A DNA stretch of 64,000 nucleotides from Leptonema illini DSM 21528 (lineage in GTDB: Bacteria; Spirochaetota; Leptospiria; Leptospirales; Leptonemataceae), in contig NZ_JH597773.1 of NCBI RefSeq assembly GCF_000243335.1, positions 3,554,015 through 3,618,014 of the forward strand. Direction: 5' to 3'. A model generated the notes under the pieces. It did not search any database and was not told the DNA's origin. It saw nothing but the letters and a program-made list of their open reading frames with translations. Positions 42,695 to 52,363 of this stretch are shown here, in pieces. The first letter of the stretch is position 1; every line of letters starts with the position of its first letter. The translations under genes and the position numbers were made by a program.

Positions 42695-44260
42695 CTATTC
42701 CGGTTCGAGCACGCGCATGAGCAGATCGCCAAGATCGAACTCGTTGATGACCTTGATTTTGTTGAGCGTCTGCAGCGCGGTCTGCGCTCCGTCGGTGAGG
42801 CGGGCGGCGGCGATAACAAAGCCTTCCTGGGCCTTCTGTTCGTTTATGTGATTCTGCATATTACGCAGAAAGATGTCAGAGATGGGCTGGTTCTTCCATT
42901 TGCGGATTTCAAAGACGGCCTTGCGGCCTTTCTCGGTCGTGCTCTGAGCAAGGATATCCATGCCGTCCGAATCGCGATATGGCAGCAGGGATACGACCCT
43001 GTAACCAAGCGTGGCGACGATCTTGCGGCAAACGGTTTCAAAGGCCTGTCCTTTTAAGGCGTTAAAACGTTCGATCATCTCTTCGGGATCGATGCTTGCC
43101 TGCTGCCTTGCGACGCGCGGAGGGCCGTCCTGATTCAGGAGGGCGTCGATGTCGAGGTTACGCTCCATCTTAAGGCCCGATATCTGATAGATGAAGCTGG
43201 TGTTGAAGCGCGAGCGCGACCAGTCGTTCAGGAAGCTGCGAAAGTTAAACCCGGAAGGAGATACCTCGCCGGCCGGTATCAGTCCCTCTTCGACGTTCAT
43301 GCGATAGTCCGACAGGTTGATGACCTTCTGGTCGTTCATATTGCGCATTTCGAGCGTTAACAGATTCTCGTTCGCCGTTTCAAGGTCTCCGGCCATGATG
43401 GCCATACAGGCCGTCGACATGCGCGCATCGTATTCTTCGCGATCCCATGCTTCGTCAAGGGCGACACGCAGGGCCTGCTCCGCATGTTGCAGAGCGGAGT
43501 TGTAATCCCCTCTTTGAAAGAAGATGGCCGTAATCGCCTTGCGGATGATGTATTCCACTTCGGGCTCGGGGCCGAGTTCAAGCGCATGCAGCAGTCGTTC
43601 GACGGCCTGCTCAGAAGAGCCCTGAAAAAAACCCTCGATGCCGAAGAACAGATTGGCCGTGAGGTTTCCAGGATCGATCTGACAGGCTGCCTCGAATTCG
43701 CCAAGGGCGTCCTTCTTGCGAAGCTGCGAAAGACAGATGCCGCGACCGAGACGGTATTCAAAGACGTCGGGCTTGAGCTGAACGAGACGCGAGAAGAAAC
43801 GATCGGCAGCCTCGAATTTTTCCTGTCCGGCGCACAGAAAGGCAAGGCGAGCGAGGGCCTCTTCGTTTTCGGGCACCATCTTCAACGCTTCGCTGTAGAA
43901 CTGAAAGCTCTCGTTGTATCGCTCGTTGCGATAGTACACCGATGCGATGCGGTTGGCTAACACCGGGAGCGGAAGATCTGGAACGGAGCGACCGAGACGA
44001 AAGATCTGCAACATGTGATGCAGCTCGTTCGTTTCGTCGCCTTCGATGTTGTAGATGCGCATCATCAGATAATGAAGCGCCGGATCGTTCGGCTCGCGAT
44101 CCAGGCGGGATCGCACAAGGCCGCGGGCGTCGGTGAACATACCGGCCTCGGCAAGCTCGATGGCCCTTCCGCTCAGATCCTTCTTGCCGAAGAACAAGAA
44201 GTACACGGCGATGCCTGCGGCGATCAGGACGGCGATTGCTATGATGACTGCGATGGCCAT
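42695..44260 (-). CDS. Membrane-anchored TPR protein with Mrr-like nuclease-fold domain
   Basis: 521 residues: one N-terminal helix (VIIAIAVLIAAGIAVYFLFF), TPR repeats over residues 30-300 (YNESFQFYSEALKMVPENEE, GDYNSALQHAEQALRVA), then a C-terminal domain from about residue 405 resembling Mrr_cat: GQAFETVCRKIVATLGYRVV, DSDGMDILAQ, VFEIRKWKN. The usual (E/Q)xK catalytic lysine position reads Arg in EIRKW, so cleavage activity is doubtful. The TPR part may hold protein partners at the membrane. It precedes an MTAN-like gene. Confidence 0.75.
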   Translation of the reverse strand: MAIAVIIAIAVLIAAGIAVYFLFFGKKDLSGRAIELAEAGMFTDARGLVRSRLDREPNDPALHYLMMRIYNIEGDETNELHHMLQIFRLGRSVPDLPLPVLANRIASVYYRNERYNESFQFYSEALKMVPENEEALARLAFLCAGQEKFEAADRFFSRLVQLKPDVFEYRLGRGICLSQLRKKDALGEFEAACQIDPGNLTANLFFGIEGFFQGSSEQAVERLLHALELGPEPEVEYIIRKAITAIFFQRGDYNSALQHAEQALRVALDEAWDREEYDARMSTACMAIMAGDLETANENLLTLEMRNMNDQKVINLSDYRMNVEEGLIPAGEVSPSGFNFRSFLNDWSRSRFNTSFIYQISGLKMERNLDIDALLNQDGPPRVARQQASIDPEEMIERFNALKGQAFETVCRKIVATLGYRVVSLLPYRDSDGMDILAQSTTEKGRKAVFEIRKWKNQPISDIFLRNMQNHINEQKAQEGFVIAAARLTDGAQTALQTLNKIKVINEFDLGDLLMRVLEPE

Positions 44261-44261
44261 A

Positions 44262-45005
44262 TCAGTGCGGAATAAAGGTGCTCCCCAGATTTCTCGGAAT
44301 GCCGTCGAATTTCAGAATCGCCTGAATCGTAGAAAGCAGTTCCGTGCCGAGTCCGCGAAGGGCGCGGGCTTTGGATCGGCGCAGCTTGAAAAATGCGACC
44401 GGTCCGCCAGGGAATCGCAGCAGAATACGCATCTTATCAAACATGCCTTTGTACGGCCAGTCCCAGAGCATGTATTCGTATTCGTATAAAGCCGCTTCTT
44501 CGGGGCGATCACCGGCGATCTTTACGAAATGCACGAAAGAGTGATTCTGAAGAGGTTTGATCGAGCCCACAAGTTCCAGAATCTTCGAGGCCTCCATATC
44601 GCAGGCACGAGCATGATAACGCTCGGCAAGGTCCATCTTATCGAGCATATCATGTACGGGGCGATCGACCGTAACAAGCGTGTCGCGTCCCGGTCCGCCA
44701 GGAAAGATCGTTTCGGATTCGGACTTCACGACCTGGCCGAGCTTCAGCCGATCGCCAGGACGGGCGGGGTCGCGTTCATCGAGGATGCCGACAAGTCCGG
44801 CGTTGACGATGATGTCGGGCTGCAGCTCTTCGAGCATCTTTTTCACGCGGCCGGGATGACGCACGCCCGGCCCCGTTGTGGCCGCATATAACCCCGGTTG
44901 CTGCCTTGATCTGTAGACGCGCAGATCCTTCTCGAACTCAAAGGGATGTTGATCGAGCAGGACGGAGAGTTCTTCTTTGATGCCGGTAAGAATAAGCAGA
45001 ACCAT
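44262..45005 (-). CDS. Nucleoside phosphorylase/MTAN-like protein
   Basis: 247 residues from the ATG at 45005. The pattern MVLLILTGIKEELSVLL, VNAGLVGILDERDPARPGD and CDMEASKILELV (the Met-Glu pair common in purine phosphorylase-like enzymes) indicates the PNP/MTAN superfamily, whose members cleave nucleoside glycosidic bonds. It is diverged, with an extra C-terminal 50-residue basic helix region. Substrate unclear. Ends one base before the TPR-Mrr gene. Confidence 0.65.
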   Translation of the reverse strand: MVLLILTGIKEELSVLLDQHPFEFEKDLRVYRSRQQPGLYAATTGPGVRHPGRVKKMLEELQPDIIVNAGLVGILDERDPARPGDRLKLGQVVKSESETIFPGGPGRDTLVTVDRPVHDMLDKMDLAERYHARACDMEASKILELVGSIKPLQNHSFVHFVKIAGDRPEEAALYEYEYMLWDWPYKGMFDKMRILLRFPGGPVAFFKLRRSKARALRGLGTELLSTIQAILKFDGIPRNLGSTFIPH

Positions 45006-45066
45006 GCAGGGCTTCCCTTCTCTCTTTCGGCATTTCGCGCCGCCTCGGAAGCCTTTTTCCTGGCCG

Positions 45067-45756
45067 TCATCGCAGCCGGCGTTCCAGTTCGTCCAGTAGC
45101 GATTCAGCAAGGCGGTCTTTTGCCATCGGGCCGAGCACCGTTTCGCTCCCCGCCCGATCAAACAGATGCAGCGTATTCTGCACCTCGCCGAAGCCGCTTC
45201 GATCTCGATAGACCTCGTTTCCGCAGATGAAGTCGGCGTTCTTTCGCTGCAGCTTTTCAAGAGCGTGTTCTTTCATGTGTTCGGTTTCGGCGGCAAATCC
45301 GACGCGGATGCAGCGCTCAGGCGGATTCTCGCCGGCCGTTTTCAGAATGTCGATGGTCGGCCGCAGCTCGATCGTACGATGTGTTTCGCCGGGCTGCTTC
45401 TTGATCTTCTGTTCGGCCGGAGCGACCGGCGTGTAATCAGCCGGAGCAGCCGCCATGATGAGCAGGCTATTCTTGCAGAGCGCTTTCAAGACGGCTTCCG
45501 CCATATCGGCTGTCGTGTCGACGGCCACGTTTGTCGCTCCGTCAAGCGTGCGGTAAGCAGCATCACAGGGTCCGGAGATATAGACGACGGCGGCAAAGCG
45601 GCTGAGGCCGTTTCGCGCGATCTCCCATCCGGTCTTGCCCGAAGATGCATTGGTTAAGAAGCGAACGGGATCGATCCACTCCCGTGTCGGACCGGCGGCG
45701 ACGACAAGTCGCATCTTAGAAAACTCAAATCGGGAAAAATCGTTTCGATCTGCCAT
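45067..45756 (-). CDS. coaB: Phosphopantothenate-cysteine ligase
   Basis: 229 residues. CoaB domain marks: RLVVAAGPTREWIDPVRFLT, NASSGKTGWEIA, AAAPADYTP and VGFAAETEHM. It joins cysteine to phosphopantothenate in CoA synthesis. Here it is a separate gene, while many bacteria have a fused CoaBC. The coaC gene lies 16 bases upstream, so the two remain paired in an operon. Confidence 0.92.
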   Translation of the reverse strand: MADRNDFSRFEFSKMRLVVAAGPTREWIDPVRFLTNASSGKTGWEIARNGLSRFAAVVYISGPCDAAYRTLDGATNVAVDTTADMAEAVLKALCKNSLLIMAAAPADYTPVAPAEQKIKKQPGETHRTIELRPTIDILKTAGENPPERCIRVGFAAETEHMKEHALEKLQRKNADFICGNEVYRDRSGFGEVQNTLHLFDRAGSETVLGPMAKDRLAESLLDELERRLR

Positions 45757-45772
45757 GGAATCTCTCGATCTC

Positions 45773-46339
45773 TTATTGCGGTCGCACGACGGGGCGTGCC
45801 TTGCCTATCTCATGCAGGCGCAGAATGGCCGCTTCAAGCACGGGCAGATCGGCCATCTTGCCGCGCCCTTCGTCGCCGCAGATCACCACGCCGCTCATCG
45901 GATCGACGATCTCGACGCCGTCTTCTTTGAGCTGTCGCAGATTACGCTGCACGGCCGGCGCCGAGTACATATTCGGATTCATCGCCGGCGCGATTATCAC
46001 CGGGGCGTTCATCGCCAGATACGCCGAGCTCACCGTATCATCGGCGATGCCCTGTGCCATCTTACCGATAATGTTAGCCGTCGCCGGAGCGACGCAGAAT
46101 ACCGAGGCCTCGTTTTTCACGTCGATATGCAGCATGCCTTCTTCCCAGTCGTCGACGATGACCTTCTTGCCTGTGAGTGCCTCGAAGGTAACGGGGCCGA
46201 CAAAGCGCGTCGCATTGCGCGTCATCATCACACGCACGGCGATGCCCTGCTTTGAAAGCGAGCGTACAAGCTCGCAGATACGAAAGGCGGCGATGCTGCC
46301 AGTAACGGCGATAACGGGATGTTTTTCTTCTCGGTTCAT
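45773..46339 (-). CDS. coaC: Phosphopantothenoylcysteine decarboxylase
   Basis: 188 residues, a HFCD-family flavoprotein: [36 protein letters not shown], and the active-site stretch [17 protein letters not shown], with cysteine in [10 protein letters not shown]. It decarboxylates phosphopantothenoylcysteine to phosphopantetheine with FMN. First gene of the coaC-coaB pair. Confidence 0.93.
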   Translation of the reverse strand: MNREEKHPVIAVTGSIAAFRICELVRSLSKQGIAVRVMMTRNATRFVGPVTFEALTGKKVIVDDWEEGMLHIDVKNEASVFCVAPATANIIGKMAQGIADDTVSSAYLAMNAPVIIAPAMNPNMYSAPAVQRNLRQLKEDGVEIVDPMSGVVICGDEGRGKMADLPVLEAAILRLHEIGKARPVVRPQ

Positions 46340-46428
46340 ATCTTCTGGCCTCGTATTCGCCCTGTAATGATCGCCTTTTCTCAGGCCGGTTGGTATTAGC
46401 CCGGTTGTCAGGTCGGCGCTATGCCTCT

Positions 46429-48321
46429 TTATTCGGAGCTTGCGTCGATTTGTTTCCCGAATCCTGTGCGAAGAAACAGGCGGTCGAGCTCGGCGCGCGT
46501 AAAACGCAACACCGTCGGGCGGCCATGCGGACAGCGCGAAGGCTGCTCACATTCGCCCAGCTGACGCAGTATGCCCGAAATGATCTCGGGCGAAAGTATA
46601 TCGTTCTTTTTTACGGAGGCTTTACAGGCCTTCATCGCCGCGTATTCGTCGTAGACGCGCACCAGATCCTCTCCGCCGCTCAGTCGCTCGATGGCATGTT
46701 CGACCAGCTCCTTCTCTTCGCCCGGCTCGAGAAAATCGGGCGCCTCACGCAGAACGAGCTGCCCCGGGCCGAGCTCTTCAAGCACGAATCCGGCCTGGAG
46801 CAGACGTTCCTGCTGCGAAAGGATCTGCTCGGCCTCCTGTGCGTCGTAGTCGAGTGCAATGGGATGCAGAAGGATCTGTCGCTGGAATCGTCGCGCTTCA
46901 AGCTCGCGCCGCTTCTTCTCGAAGTTGATGCGCTCATGTGCCGTATGCTGATCGATCAGATAAAACTCGTTCTCGCCTTCGGCCAGGATATACGTACCGA
47001 AGATGACACCAAAATGTCGGATGGGCACAAACGATCGCTTTGCCGTCGTCTCGGGCGGTCGTACCGGATACGCTCGCTCTTCGCGTACCGACATGCCCGC
47101 CGAAAGCAGCTCATCGACGGGATACAGAAGCGGCGCCGGGGAGGCGCCTTCGCGCAGCTGCTCTCGAAAGGCCGCTGTGCGATCCGCCTGTGATGGCGAA
47201 CCGGGCTGGTAGCTCGAAGGGAATCCGCCCGACGAATCCGCCGACAAAAACGGCGACGAGCCCTGACTTCCCGGTTCGTCGGTCACATAGCGGCTTTCGT
47301 CGTCGCTTTTGCCTCGCAGAAACGGCAGCGGGGTGTCGGGAAAAAGGGCGCGCTGACAGGCCGCCATGATCAGTCCGTGAAGCAGCGCCTCATCGGTTAA
47401 CCTCACCTCTTTTTTCGTCGGATGCACGTTTACGTCGAGCCGCGTCGAGTCGACCTCAAGATTGAGAAAGAAGATCGGCTTGCCGCCTTCGGGAATAAGT
47501 TCGCCGTAGGCCTTACGAACGAAGAAAGGTAGATGCCGTATCTCGACCGGACGTCGATTCACCGTCGTGAACTGACGATCGGCCTGACTGCGATAGGAGC
47601 GATCGTCGCCGATAAAGCCCGTAAGAACAAGGGCGTCGCGTCGCTCTTCGACGTAGAGCAGTCGTGCGGCAAAGTCGGGCCCGTAAACCGTAGCGATGCG
47701 AGAGCGCAGATCGTTATCCGACGGCAGGTTGAAGATGGGTTTGCCGTCTCTATAATACTCAAGATGCAACTCTGGAGCGGCGAAGGCGAGACGCAGAAGC
47801 TCTTTATGTATGGCCGTGTCTTCGCTGCGTTCGCTTTTCAGGAATTTGCGTCGCGCCGGCGTCGTATAGAAAAGCTCCTGAACGTGAATGCCCGTACCCT
47901 CCGTCGGCGCATCGATGCGATGTTCTTCGATTGTGCCTCCGCGCGCGCGTAGAAGGCCGCCCGTATCGGCGCCGGCATGAGTGCTGCGGATTTCGAGATA
48001 ACTGACCGAGCTGATGGCCGCGAGAGCCTCGCCGCGAAAGCCGTAGCTGAGAATATGTTCGAGATCATCAAGAGATTCGATCTTCGAGGTAGCATGGCGT
48101 TCGACGGCAAGAGGCAGTTCGTCGAACGGAATCCCCGAGCCGTTATCGCGAATCAGAATGGACTGCATGCCTCCGGCCTGCGTCTCTACGATGACATGTG
48201 TTGCGCCGGCGTCGATGGAGTTCTCGACCAGCTCTTTGACCACCGAGGCCGGTCGCTCGACGACCTCGCCGGCGGCGATGCGATCGACGAGCACGGAGGG
48301 AAGCTTGCGAATGCCGGCCAT
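46429..48321 (-). CDS. mutL: DNA mismatch repair protein MutL
   Basis: 630 residues from the ATG at 48321 ([20 protein letters not shown]). GHKL ATPase motifs: [48 protein letters not shown]. The C-terminal domain has [14 protein letters not shown], close to the endonuclease motif DQHA(x)2E(x)4E, so it is probably a nicking-type MutL. The linker (about residues 330-440) is poorly conserved. A longer frame to 48402 is rejected. No mutS adjacent. Confidence 0.95.
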   Translation of the reverse strand: MAGIRKLPSVLVDRIAAGEVVERPASVVKELVENSIDAGATHVIVETQAGGMQSILIRDNGSGIPFDELPLAVERHATSKIESLDDLEHILSYGFRGEALAAISSVSYLEIRSTHAGADTGGLLRARGGTIEEHRIDAPTEGTGIHVQELFYTTPARRKFLKSERSEDTAIHKELLRLAFAAPELHLEYYRDGKPIFNLPSDNDLRSRIATVYGPDFAARLLYVEERRDALVLTGFIGDDRSYRSQADRQFTTVNRRPVEIRHLPFFVRKAYGELIPEGGKPIFFLNLEVDSTRLDVNVHPTKKEVRLTDEALLHGLIMAACQRALFPDTPLPFLRGKSDDESRYVTDEPGSQGSSPFLSADSSGGFPSSYQPGSPSQADRTAAFREQLREGASPAPLLYPVDELLSAGMSVREERAYPVRPPETTAKRSFVPIRHFGVIFGTYILAEGENEFYLIDQHTAHERINFEKKRRELEARRFQRQILLHPIALDYDAQEAEQILSQQERLLQAGFVLEELGPGQLVLREAPDFLEPGEEKELVEHAIERLSGGEDLVRVYDEYAAMKACKASVKKNDILSPEIISGILRQLGECEQPSRCPHGRPTVLRFTRAELDRLFLRTGFGKQIDASSE

Positions 48322-48400
48322 AGTGCCATTCGGGTCTGCGGCGCTGAAAGGCCAATCCACTTTTTTGATGACCGCATGCAGGCGGACGCTACGGTGTGTC

Positions 48401-48667
48401 ATGTTCTATACGCGCATGCCCTTTCTGGTCGGAGCCGCTCTTCACCTGCTCTTTCTTTTCACTCGCATGAGCATTACACAGTGGCGCTGTGTGGCCGATG
48501 ATTGCAGCGGCCTGTTCTTTGCAGACTTTCCCATCAGCCTCATCTACCTTGCTTTTCCCGACGGAGTGCTGATCGTCTTCTCGCTTCTTTTTGGAACGTT
48601 GCTCTGGGGACTGTACGGCCTCGCCGTCTCGGCGCTTTTAAACAGGCTTTTCGGCGAACATACCTGA
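48401..48667 (+). CDS. Small membrane protein, 88 residues
   Basis: Two hydrophobic helices (MPFLVGAALHLLFLFT and VLIVFSLLFGTLLWGLYGL) with cysteines between (WRCVADDCSGLFF). It is divergent from mutL and ends one base before the oxidoreductase gene, so likely cotranscribed with it. Not recognised. Confidence 0.55.
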   Translation: MFYTRMPFLVGAALHLLFLFTRMSITQWRCVADDCSGLFFADFPISLIYLAFPDGVLIVFSLLFGTLLWGLYGLAVSALLNRLFGEHT

Positions 48668-48668
48668 G

Positions 48669-49685
48669 ATGGCCCCGAGCAAGATCAACGCGGCGCTTAT
48701 CGGGCTCGGGCGCATCGGCTGGATGCTGGAATCCGACCCGTATCGATATCATCCGTGCACGCATGCGGGTTCGCTGCTGCACCCGACGCTTTCCAGTCGA
48801 TTCCGTCTCGTCGCAGGTTGTGATATCGACGAAGAGCGACGCATGCGCTTCGGCCGGTTCGCGAAGAAGCACGGACAGAACATCGACGTCTATGATAGTA
48901 TCGATGCGTTCGTCGAGGCCATCCGCAAAAAAGAGTTAACCGTAGACTTCGCCGTGCTGGCGACGGGCCCCGATTCTCATCCGGAGCTTTTTCGCCGGCT
49001 TCTTGCCGTAGGAGTTCGTGACTTTCTCATCGAAAAGCCCGTCGCCCTGCATTCGAAGCAGGCAAGGCAGATGCTGCGCCTTGCCGAAAAACACGGAGCG
49101 ACGGTGCGCGTGAACTTCGAGCGGCGGTACCATCCGGCGTATGCTCTTGTGCGAAAGTTGATCGATTCGCAGCGCTTCGGCGAGCTGCGTCATATTGAGG
49201 GACGTGTGCTTGCTCCGTCGTTACGTCGGGATGCGCTTCTTGAAGATGCCGTTCACTGGATTGATCTTATGCTCTGGTATGCGGGCGAGCCGATAGGCGT
49301 GCGTTCCTCGTTCCAGCTGGATGAAAAGCGGCGCGAGAAAGGATCGTTGCATGTCTTTCACTATGAGGGCTTTGATGCCGTCCTGGAATCGGGGGGAATG
49401 AGGCGGTATTTTGAGTTCTTTATGCGACTCGATTTTGAGCGAGGCCGTGTGATTGCCGGCAACGACGGGCACTTCCACTTTGAGAGCAGGGCTTCGAGGC
49501 GGTATAAAGGCTTCTATGATCTTCAGCCCGTACCGGTCAGGCTTTCAAAAAAAGAGCAGACGATGAATCCCTGGCTTGAGCTCTATCGTGAGATTGCGGG
49601 AAAGGACGGTATGCGTTCGTCGTTAGAGCAGGCCGTGACGGGCATTGAATGGATCGACCGCTGTCGCCGCTTCAGCGGAAGCTGA
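48669..49685 (+). CDS. Gfo/Idh/MocA-family oxidoreductase
   Basis: 338 residues. N-terminal Rossmann motif ALIGLGRIGWMLE and the family lysine-proline motif FLIEKPVALH near residue 118; the C-terminal domain has HWIDLMLWYAG. These enzymes oxidise or reduce sugars or inositols with NAD(P). Substrate not known. A convergent small lipoprotein gene overlaps its last bases. Confidence 0.88.
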   Translation: MAPSKINAALIGLGRIGWMLESDPYRYHPCTHAGSLLHPTLSSRFRLVAGCDIDEERRMRFGRFAKKHGQNIDVYDSIDAFVEAIRKKELTVDFAVLATGPDSHPELFRRLLAVGVRDFLIEKPVALHSKQARQMLRLAEKHGATVRVNFERRYHPAYALVRKLIDSQRFGELRHIEGRVLAPSLRRDALLEDAVHWIDLMLWYAGEPIGVRSSFQLDEKRREKGSLHVFHYEGFDAVLESGGMRRYFEFFMRLDFERGRVIAGNDGHFHFESRASRRYKGFYDLQPVPVRLSKKEQTMNPWLELYREIAGKDGMRSSLEQAVTGIEWIDRCRRFSGS

Positions 49686-50049
49686 TACCGATGGCCTTGC
49701 AGGCCGCCGTCGCCGGATCGCTGACCTGCCATTCAGTACACGTCAGCATGTAAAGCTGCGATACGCAGAGATCGACACTGGTGCGCGTCGCCTTGCCGAG
49801 AATAAAGCCCGAAAGCGTATGTGTGGTTCCGCACTCAGCATCGCGCAGCGCATACATCGCAAGTATCCTCAAATTGGCGTCGCCCGCATCGTACTTATCC
49901 GTATCATTCTCGGTGCATGAAACGGACATGACAGAAATGACAGCGACAGGAAACACTGCTCGAAACAGCCAATACAAGCCGGATCGGCGGCCACCGGAAG
50001 GTATGCCAGTCTGGGATCTTGCGGCCGACTGCAGCAGAGCAAGGAACAT
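49672..50049 (-). CDS. Small cysteine-rich lipoprotein
   Basis: About 125 residues; the start is uncertain (ATG at 50049 or 50064, or a TTG at 49977 nearer the signal). The signal region AVFPVAVISVMSVSC has a lipobox (SVSC). The mature part has six more cysteines (AECGTTH, VDLCVSQ, MLTCTEW, AACKAIG and others), suggesting disulphides. The larger frame to 50700 is antisense to the glycosyltransferase and is ignored. It overlaps the preceding oxidoreductase gene end by 14 bases. Confidence 0.55.
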   Translation of the reverse strand: MFLALLQSAARSQTGIPSGGRRSGLYWLFRAVFPVAVISVMSVSCTENDTDKYDAGDANLRILAMYALRDAECGTTHTLSGFILGKATRTSVDLCVSQLYMLTCTEWQVSDPATAACKAIGISFR

Positions 50050-50109
50050 ATTCCAACTCTGCATTTGAGGCCGAAAGGTCAACTTGAACGAGAAGGACGA
50101 GGAAGAAAG

Positions 50110-51219
50110 ATGAAGGTCTGGTACGATGCTCGCATGCTCGACTTCTCGGGCATTGGAACACAGGTGCAGCACACTCTTGCCGAGCTGTTTCAGCGCACAG
50201 ATCCTGAAACCGTTCCGGTGGGCAATGCCGCCACAGTGCGAAGGTTCTTTCCTGAATTCGAAGGCCGCGTCGTCGAGTTTGACGCTCCGATTTACAGCAT
50301 CAAAGAGCAGATCCGTTTTCCATCTCCGGAAAAAGGTGCCATCTTGCATATTCCGCATTATGCGGCGCCCGTACGTCTTCTGTCGCGCTCCGTTGTCGTC
50401 GTGCATGATCTCATTCACCTGCAATCCGACGAGTTTGCAGCGCCTCATTTCAGAATGTATGCGCGCACGTTGCTGAATCGCGTGGCGGCAAAGGCGGCTG
50501 CCATCGTAACCGTATCGAACTATACGCGGGACTGTCTGCTCGAACGTTATCCTCAGGCGGCGGATCGCACGACGGTCATTCATAACGGCATCGATCATTC
50601 GCTTTTTTATCCGGCGACGGGTAAGGAGATGGCGCAGTTTCGCAAACGCTATGACCTGCCCGAGCAGTACATGCTCTGTGTCGGCATCGGGAAGCGGCAT
50701 AAAAACGTCGATTTCTTAATACGGGCGCTTGCTCCGCTCTGGAAGAACTCAGGCACGGCGGGCAAGAAGGCGGCGCTCCTGCCTCTCGTCATCGGCGGCA
50801 CAGGCGGAACGTTACCCGACTACGTGCAACAGGCCGTCAACGAGTCCGGCGTGCAGTCTCATATCATCGTTATGCCCCGTCTTGAGGAGCAGGAGCTACG
50901 GCCGCTGTATTCGGCGGCGAGTTGCCTGCTCATGCCTTCGTTGCTTGAGGGGTTCGGATTTCCCGTCGCCGAGGCCATGGCCTGCGGAACGCCCGTTTTA
51001 TCGTCCAATCGCGCCTCGTTGCCCGAGATCGGCGAGAACGCCGCCCTGTACTTTGATCCGACCGATGAAGAAGATTTGAGAGCAAAGTTGATGGAGCTTC
51101 TCAAGCGCCCCGCCCTGGCAGACCGTATGGCCATGCAGGGCGTGAAAAGGGCGGCCCGCTTCACATGGGAAGAGCACGTCGATCTTCTGACGGCGGTCTA
51201 TCGCCGGCTTTCTGGTTAA
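50110..51219 (+). CDS. Glycosyltransferase family 1-type (GT4) protein
   Basis: 369 residues from the ATG at 50110 (GAGGAAGAAAG upstream). GT-B fold marks are VVVHDLIHLQ, IVTVSNYTRDCLLERYP, VIHNGIDHSLF and the C-terminal EGFGFPVAEAMACGTPVL with the sugar-nucleotide Glu pair. It transfers a sugar to lipid, polysaccharide or protein; cytoplasmic face of the membrane. Acceptor unknown. Confidence 0.9.
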   Translation: MKVWYDARMLDFSGIGTQVQHTLAELFQRTDPETVPVGNAATVRRFFPEFEGRVVEFDAPIYSIKEQIRFPSPEKGAILHIPHYAAPVRLLSRSVVVVHDLIHLQSDEFAAPHFRMYARTLLNRVAAKAAAIVTVSNYTRDCLLERYPQAADRTTVIHNGIDHSLFYPATGKEMAQFRKRYDLPEQYMLCVGIGKRHKNVDFLIRALAPLWKNSGTAGKKAALLPLVIGGTGGTLPDYVQQAVNESGVQSHIIVMPRLEEQELRPLYSAASCLLMPSLLEGFGFPVAEAMACGTPVLSSNRASLPEIGENAALYFDPTDEEDLRAKLMELLKRPALADRMAMQGVKRAARFTWEEHVDLLTAVYRRLSG

Positions 51220-51220
51220 C

Positions 51221-51694
51221 TCAGATCGTTTCGAGCAGTCGATCTTTCAGGCGATCCAATGGCTGGTCGGGTAACTCTTTGCGATTGTACTCGGCGATGG
51301 CAAGCTTGACCGAAAGACCGATATAAACGAGCGAAAGGGCGCCCTGTAAAGTGAAAGCGATCAACTGCAGTACGAAGCCGCCTTCCAGATAGGTACGCAG
51401 GAGATCGATGATCCAGTACAGTACCCACGAACTCAGAAGAAAAAGACCCGACAGCAGAAAGCCTCTGAAAGCGGCGCTGCGATGCTCTTCTTTATGAAGG
51501 CCGATAAACCATGTAATAAGTAAGGGAAGAACGGCGATCGATCGCACGATATGCGGGTTCTCGTCAACACGTCGCACGGCAGTCTGAAAGAGAGGTCGGG
51601 CACGATCGAGAAGGGGCGCCGTTTTCGTTTTAAGCCCCGCGAGCAGAGCGGCGAGGCGAGAGGCCTGTTTGGATTCAGAATTGTTTGATTTCAT
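51221..51694 (-). CDS. Hypothetical membrane protein, 157 residues
   Basis: Soluble basic N-terminus of about 45 residues, then three hydrophobic helices: SIAVLPLLITWFIGL, FLLSGLFLLSSWVLYWII and LIAFTLQGALSLVYIGLSV. It overlaps the end of the upstream gene by 4 bases (ATGA), so the two are coupled and probably work together. Family not recognised with confidence. Confidence 0.6.
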   Translation of the reverse strand: MKSNNSESKQASRLAALLAGLKTKTAPLLDRARPLFQTAVRRVDENPHIVRSIAVLPLLITWFIGLHKEEHRSAAFRGFLLSGLFLLSSWVLYWIIDLLRTYLEGGFVLQLIAFTLQGALSLVYIGLSVKLAIAEYNRKELPDQPLDRLKDRLLETI

Positions 51695-52104
51695 TTTTCT
51701 CTTCGCAGAATTTTTTGCACTCGGTCACGTACTTCTTCGATAAAAGGCACGCTCCATCGTTCATCCATGATGGCGCGATAGGCGGCATAAGCCGAGCATC
51801 CAAGGTAGCCAAGAAGGGAAACGACCCAGAGTGCCTGTGATATCGGATTCAGGAACCGGTTTGCCCCGAACAGCCAGGATGTGAGCGGAAAGTTCTCAAC
51901 GAACCATACGATCAGATAGATAACGACGATAGCAAGGTTGAGATCGCGGGCCTGTAAAGCATGAAAGCGGGTGAAGTCGTCGTCTTTCGTAATGGCGTAG
52001 GCCCATCCAAAGAGCGGTACATAGGCAATGGCAGCGGTGATCTCGTCTCCGTTGCCCGAGCCTTTCTTCAGGCTCTCCTGGATCTTGCGGATGCGATCTG
52101 ACAT
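51691..52104 (-). CDS. DUF4870/Tic20-like membrane protein
   Basis: 137 residues; AAIAYVPLFGWAYAITK and FTRFHALQARDLNLAIVVIY resemble the DUF4870-type four-helix membrane fold (phrase F-x-x-F-HA-x-QA). Hydrophobic helices are spread over residues 22-115. Role unknown. Upstream partner of the gene at 51221. The stretch upstream contains two serine tRNA genes. Confidence 0.65.
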   Translation of the reverse strand: MSDRIRKIQESLKKGSGNGDEITAAIAYVPLFGWAYAITKDDDFTRFHALQARDLNLAIVVIYLIVWFVENFPLTSWLFGANRFLNPISQALWVVSLLGYLGCSAYAAYRAIMDERWSVPFIEEVRDRVQKILRREK

Positions 52105-52123
52105 AGGACCATCCGGAGAAGCT

Positions 52124-52210
52124 CGGAGTGGGAGGGATTCGAACCCTCGGTACGGAAACCCGTACGACAGTTTAGCAAACTGCTCCCTTCGGCCTCTCGG
52201 GCACCACTCC
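52124..52210 (-). tRNA. tRNA-Ser(GCT)
   Basis: 87 bases including the discriminator G; CCA is not encoded. The acceptor pair GGAGTGG/CCACTCC, the anticodon loop TTTGCTAAA (anticodon GCT, reading AGC/AGU), a long variable arm (GTACGGGTTTCCGTACC), and the T arm GAGGGTTCGAATCCCTC are all visible, as expected for a class II tRNA. Confidence 0.95.
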
Positions 52211-52219
52211 TTTATGCTT

Positions 52220-52304
52220 CGGAGAGAGTGGGATTCGAACCCACGGAGACTTGCGCCTCAACGGTTTTCAAGACCGCCGCCTTAAACCGCTCGGCCATCT
52301 CTCC
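52220..52304 (-). tRNA. tRNA-Ser(TGA)
   Basis: 85 bases with discriminator G, no encoded CCA. Acceptor GGAGAGA/TCTCTCC, anticodon loop TCTTGAAAA (anticodon TGA), a long variable arm, and T arm GTGGGTTCGAATCCCAC. Nine bases upstream of the tRNA-Ser(GCT), so the pair is likely one transcript. Confidence 0.95.
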
Positions 52305-52363
52305 GTCGTCCAGAGGCCGGTTTCAAAGTTTCCTGTCAACCAATAAGAATCAGACAGAGGCGC

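Noticed and set aside
49672..50700. A 342-codon leftward frame
   Set aside because: Most of it is antisense to the glycosyltransferase. Only the last about 125 codons, with a lipoprotein signal, are kept as a gene.
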